Origin: Microbacterium testaceum
GTDB lineage: Bacteria; Actinomycetota; Actinomycetes; Actinomycetales; Microbacteriaceae
DNA: 64,000 nt
Direction: 5' to 3'
NCBI RefSeq assembly: GCF_001476285.1
Contig: NZ_LDRU01000016.1
Location: forward strand, 1 to 64,000
Positions 60,746 through 64,000 of the stretch are shown in pieces; the stretch's first letter is position 1; each line of letters begins with the position of its first letter. Position numbers and translations under genes: made by a program. A model generated the notes under the pieces. That model was not told the origin of the DNA. It searched no databases and worked only from the letters and a program-made list of their open reading frames with translations.

Positions 60746-61579
60746 ATGTCCAACAGCACTTCTCACCCGCTCGACGATCCGGCCGTCGACCCGTTCGAGG
60801 TCGCCGCGGCCGCGGCGGCCGACATCGCCCGCCTTTCCGGTGTCGAGCACCACGACATCGCGGTCACCCTCGGGTCGGGCTGGGGCCGCGCCGCCGAGCT
60901 CATCGGCGAGGAGACGGCGTCGTTCCCCGCGACCGAGGTCGTCGGCTTCTCGAAGCCCGCTCTCGAGGGTCACGTCGGCACGCTCCGGAGCGTCCGCACC
61001 CCCGGCGGCAAGAACGTCCTCGTGATCGGCGCGCGCACCCACTACTACGAGGGCCACGGCGTGCGCCGGGTCGTGCACAGCGTGCGCACGGCGGCCGCCA
61101 CCGGCGCCACCACGATGATCCTCACGAACGGAGCCGGTGGCATCCGCGAGACGTGGAAGCCGGGACAGCCCGTGCTGATCAGCGATCACATCAACCTCAC
61201 GGCCGACTCCCCTCTCGAGGGCGCGACCTTCATCGACCTCACCGACCTGTACTCCAAGCGCCTGCGCGACCTGGCGCGATCGATCGACCCGACGCTCGAC
61301 GAGGGCGTGTACACGCAGTTCCGGGGACCCCACTACGAGACTCCCGCCGAAGTGCAGATGGCGAAGACGATCGGCGGGCACATCGTCGGCATGTCGACGT
61401 CGCTGGAGGCGATCGCGGCCCGCCAGGCCGGCATGGAGATCCTCGGCCTCTCGCTCATCACGAACCTGGCCGCAGGCATCCAGAAAACGCCTCTCAGCCA
61501 CGACGAGGTCCTCGAGGCCGGTCGCGAAGCGGAGCCCGTCATCTCGGCGCTGCTCGCCCGCGTGGTCAACGCATTGTGA
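60746..61579 (+). CDS. Purine-nucleoside phosphorylase (trimeric type)
   Basis: A 277-residue enzyme that phosphorolyses purine nucleosides to free base and ribose 1-phosphate. Motifs are AVTLGSGWGRAAELI (phosphate loop), ARTHYYEGHGVRRVV, ILTNGAGGIRETWKPG and QFRGPHYETPAEVQMAKTIG, followed by the base-binding LGLSLITNLAAGI. Its stop overlaps the GTG of the phosphohexomutase gene (GTGA). That coupling makes metabolic sense if the mutase handles pentose 1-phosphates. The same pair is adjacent in mycobacteria (Rv3307/Rv3308). Confidence 0.93.
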   Translation: MSNSTSHPLDDPAVDPFEVAAAAAADIARLSGVEHHDIAVTLGSGWGRAAELIGEETASFPATEVVGFSKPALEGHVGTLRSVRTPGGKNVLVIGARTHYYEGHGVRRVVHSVRTAAATGATTMILTNGAGGIRETWKPGQPVLISDHINLTADSPLEGATFIDLTDLYSKRLRDLARSIDPTLDEGVYTQFRGPHYETPAEVQMAKTIGGHIVGMSTSLEAIAARQAGMEILGLSLITNLAAGIQKTPLSHDEVLEAGREAEPVISALLARVVNAL

Positions 61580-63246
61580 GCGAGTACCTCGCCGCGGCCC
61601 GCGCCTGGTTGGCGCAGGACCCGGACCCCGTCACCCGCGAGGAGCTCACCGCGCTCATCACCCGCGTCGAAGACGGCGACGACGCGGCAGCCGCCGACCT
61701 CGCGGACCGTTTCTCGACGCGCCTGGCCTTCGGGACGGCGGGCCTGCGTGGGACCCTGGGCGCCGGGTCGAACCGCATGAACCGCGTGCTCGTCGCTCAG
61801 GCGGCGGCCGGTTTCGCCGCGTACCTCCGCGAGAAGCAGCCGGACGCAACGCCGACCGTCGTCGTCGGGTACGACGGTCGACGCAACTCCGACGTGTTCG
61901 CGCGCGACTCGGTCGAGATCTTCGCGGGGGCGGGGCTGCACGCGATCCTCCTGCCGCGTCTGTTGCCCACGCCCGTGCTCGCGTTCGCCGTGCGGCACCT
62001 CGGCGCGGATGCCGGCGTCATGGTCACGGCGAGCCACAACCCGCCCGACGACAACGGCTACAAGGTCTACCTCGGCGGTGCTGACGACGGCGCGCAGATC
62101 GTCTCGCCCGCCGATGCCGAGATCGCCGCGCACATCCAGCGCGTGGCAGACGACGGCGACGTCACGGTCCTGCCGCGGTCGGTGGGGTACGCCAACGCCC
62201 CGGAGTCCGTCGTGGAGGCGTACGTCGCCGCGACCGCCGCCGTCGCCCCGGCGCCGGCGGGCGCGGAGGGGCTCCGCTGGGTCTACACCGCGATGCACGG
62301 TGTGGGGTGGGAGACCGTTTCGCGGGTGCTCACTGAGGCCGGCTACCCCGCGCCGGTGGTCGTCGAGGCGCAGATCCAGCCCGACGGGCGCTTCCCCACC
62401 GTCGCTTTCCCGAACCCCGAAGAGCCGGGCGCGATGGATCTGGCGTTCGAGACCGCGCGCGCGGCCGACGCCGAACTGGTGATCGCGAACGACCCGGATG
62501 CCGATCGCCTCGCGGTCGCGATCCCGGACGCCGAGACCGACGGCGGATGGCGCCGATTGAGCGGCAACGAGATCGGTCTGCTGCTGGGCTGGCGCGCAGC
62601 GCGAGCCGCGGCGGCCGCCGGGACGGGCGGAACACTCGCGTGCTCGCTCGTGTCGTCGCCCGGGCTGCAGGCCGTGGCCGAGCACTACGGTCTCGACTTC
62701 CGCTCGACGCTCACCGGGTTCAAGTGGATCTCGCGCGCCCCGGGCATCGTCTTCGGCTTCGAGGAGGCGCTGGGTTACCTCGTGAACCCCGACGTCGTGC
62801 GCGACAAGGACGGGATCTCGGCCGCGGTCGCTCTTCTGGGCATGGCCGCCGAGGCACGCGGCGAAGGCCGAACCGTCGCCGACCTGCTCCGCGAGTTCCG
62901 TGAGACGTTCGGCGCGTTCGCGAGCGACCAGATCTCGGTGCGCGTCAGCGACGTGAGCGAGATCGCCGGGATCATGGCATCCCTCCGCGCCCAACCGCCG
63001 TCCGCGGTCGGCGAGGTCGCCGTGTCGAGAATCGACGACCTGATGCGCGGGGTCGACGGGTTGCCCCCGGGCGACGTGCTGCGAATCTGGCTCGAGGACG
63101 GCTCGCGCCTCATCGTGCGCCCGAGCGGCACCGAACCGAAGCTCAAGCTCTACCTCGACGTGCAGGCGAGCTCGGCGAAGAAGGCGAACCGGCGTCTGGC
63201 CGCACTGCGCGCCGGCGCGGAGGGGTTGCTGGCCGCGCTGCGCTGA
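61576..63246 (+). CDS. Phosphoglucomutase/phosphomannomutase family (PmmB-like)
   Basis: A 556-residue alpha-D-phosphohexomutase. Domain 1 has TAGLRGTLGAGSNRMNR and the phosphoserine loop TASHNPPDDNGYKVYLGG. The metal-binding loop is IANDPDADRLAVAIPDA. The sugar-binding region has TGFKWISRAPGIVFGFEEAL, and the phosphate-binding C-terminal domain has RPSGTEPKLKLYLDV. It interconverts hexose 6- and 1-phosphates; some relatives also act on pentose phosphates, which would fit its coupling to the phosphorylase. It could feed glucose 1-phosphate to RmlA or mannose 1-phosphate to GDP-mannose. Confidence 0.92.
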   Translation: MSEYLAAARAWLAQDPDPVTREELTALITRVEDGDDAAAADLADRFSTRLAFGTAGLRGTLGAGSNRMNRVLVAQAAAGFAAYLREKQPDATPTVVVGYDGRRNSDVFARDSVEIFAGAGLHAILLPRLLPTPVLAFAVRHLGADAGVMVTASHNPPDDNGYKVYLGGADDGAQIVSPADAEIAAHIQRVADDGDVTVLPRSVGYANAPESVVEAYVAATAAVAPAPAGAEGLRWVYTAMHGVGWETVSRVLTEAGYPAPVVVEAQIQPDGRFPTVAFPNPEEPGAMDLAFETARAADAELVIANDPDADRLAVAIPDAETDGGWRRLSGNEIGLLLGWRAARAAAAAGTGGTLACSLVSSPGLQAVAEHYGLDFRSTLTGFKWISRAPGIVFGFEEALGYLVNPDVVRDKDGISAAVALLGMAAEARGEGRTVADLLREFRETFGAFASDQISVRVSDVSEIAGIMASLRAQPPSAVGEVAVSRIDDLMRGVDGLPPGDVLRIWLEDGSRLIVRPSGTEPKLKLYLDVQASSAKKANRRLAALRAGAEGLLAALR

Positions 63247-63262
63247 CCCGTGGCGCACGGTT

Positions 63263-63296
63263 GTCGCCTCGACGCTCCCGCTCGCGTCGAGGCGAC
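63263..63296. terminator. Bidirectional terminator hairpin
   Basis: GTCGCCTCGACGC pairs perfectly with GCGTCGAGGCGAC (13 bp) around an 8-nt loop, 16 nt after the phosphohexomutase stop and before the convergent LuxR gene. Confidence 0.75.
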
Positions 63297-63366
63297 GCCT
63301 GTCCCCGTTGTCCCGTGCGAGCGGATCTTCAGAGGCCGTCACCAGGGGGAACGGTCGCTGCCCCGA

Positions 63367-63999
63367 TCACGCTCGGCCGCTCGCCGCTGCGCCGGATGCC
63401 CCCACCGTGAGAAGCACGTCGAAGCGTTCGGAGCGCCCCATGCCCAAGCGGGTACGGGCATGGTGCAGGTGCGACTCCACCGTTCTGATCGACAGATGAA
63501 GCCGTGACGCGATCTCGCTGTTCGACTCCCCGGAGATCGCCAGGAGAACGATCTCGCGCTCCCGTGCGGTCAGGACCTCCAGGGACCGCGGCGAGAACGA
63601 GCCGAGCTGACCGTGAACCCGCTCGAGGAGGACACCCATCCGAGGGAGGTCGAATCTCTGCGCGTACCCGCTCACACGGGCGAGGACGTCGGTCGGACGC
63701 ATCCCCGCGGCGAGTGCGAGCTCAAGGAACAGGGGAAGCAGGAGCGGCGTCGACCGCTCCGCGGCCGGAAGCTCACGGAGAACACGGCGAAGAGCGGCCT
63801 CCGGCGCACCGGCCGCGACCTCGGTCATCGAACGCGCGAGCGCGCGCACGGGCCCGAACGAGCCTCCCGCCCACGAGTCGGGGACCCGTCCGAGACGAAC
63901 GAGCGCCCCGTTGGCGGCGACGACATCACCCGACATCGCGTACCCGACCACCCGGAGCAGATCTACCCACACCCGCGTGTTCACCGACGGGGTGGCACC
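63367..63999 (-). CDS. LuxR-family transcriptional regulator, C-terminal part (5' end outside window)
   Basis: The frame stays open to the right edge, so only the last 210 residues are seen. About 110 residues of helical, TPR-like character (AALRRVLRELPAAERSTPLL, LALAAGMRPTDVLARVSGYA) lead to a LuxR helix-turn-helix. That domain has LTAREREIVLLAISGESNSE then IASRLHLSIRTVESHLHHAR. No receiver domain is seen in the visible part, so it may be a large MalT/LAL-type regulator rather than a two-component partner. It is convergent with the phosphohexomutase gene. A GTG at 63984 could start a shorter protein but has no promoter or ribosome site in view. Confidence 0.82.
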   Translation of the reverse strand, partial: GATPSVNTRVWVDLLRVVGYAMSGDVVAANGALVRLGRVPDSWAGGSFGPVRALARSMTEVAAGAPEAALRRVLRELPAAERSTPLLLPLFLELALAAGMRPTDVLARVSGYAQRFDLPRMGVLLERVHGQLGSFSPRSLEVLTAREREIVLLAISGESNSEIASRLHLSIRTVESHLHHARTRLGMGRSERFDVLLTVGASGAAASGRA

Positions 64000-64000
64000 C

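Overview
The window is very GC-rich and densely packed, with many 1-4 nt start/stop overlaps. It carries a WhiB regulator, a LytR-CpsA-Psr protein, an acyl-CoA carboxylase epsilon subunit and an RmlC-RmlD fusion. These point to a high-GC actinobacterium of the Micrococcales, most likely Microbacteriaceae and close to Microbacterium. The genus is inferred from protein character and gene order; there is no rRNA in the window. I saw no tRNA, rRNA, transposase, integrase or CRISPR array.

Layout. 1-7.7 kb is conserved backbone: the tail of an RDD-type protein, DUF3499, a metallopeptidase-family protein, a repeat-filled gap (1042-1774), DUF5719, a large membrane glycosyltransferase, whiB2 and manA. 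7.8-46.5 kb is a large cell-surface polysaccharide region. It has two Wzy-type proteins, a galactofuranan set (GlfT2-like, GlfT1-like, Wzt, Wzm, acyltransferase, glf), and an eleven-gene plus-strand run (DUF6541, six glycosyltransferases, a Wzx-type flippase, UDP-xylose synthase and a 745-aa glycosyltransferase). It also has a rhamnan set on the minus strand (rmlA, two RgpF-like proteins, a second Wzm/Wzt pair), the divergent rmlB and rmlC-rmlD fusion, a secreted six-repeat protein, a lipoprotein, two more glycosyltransferases and an LCP ligase. 46.5-63.2 kb returns to backbone: purE, purK, a PH-domain protein, birA, accD, accE, a two-component system, a TRAM-type RNA methyltransferase, maf, a biotin carboxylase/BCCP subunit, an LpdA-like flavoprotein, purine nucleoside phosphorylase and phosphoglucomutase/phosphomannomutase. 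The window ends inside a LuxR-type regulator.

How the genes fit together. ManA and the phosphohexomutase link central sugars to nucleotide sugars. Glf supplies UDP-galactofuranose, RmlA/B/C-D supply dTDP-rhamnose, and the UXS enzyme supplies UDP-xylose. Three export routes are encoded: ABC exporter 1 beside the galactan genes, ABC exporter 2 beside the rhamnan genes, and a Wzx/Wzy route. The LCP protein is the likely ligase that attaches a finished glycan to peptidoglycan. birA, accD, accE and the biotin carboxylase subunit together make and biotinylate an acyl-CoA carboxylase.

Two sequence-level patterns stand out. First, a TANNNT hexamer lies 6-9 nt before the start codon of at least fifteen first genes, which suggests widespread leaderless transcription. 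Second, several families of palindromic intergenic repeats occur, the most striking being three copies of a roughly 70-nt unit at 1175-1629.
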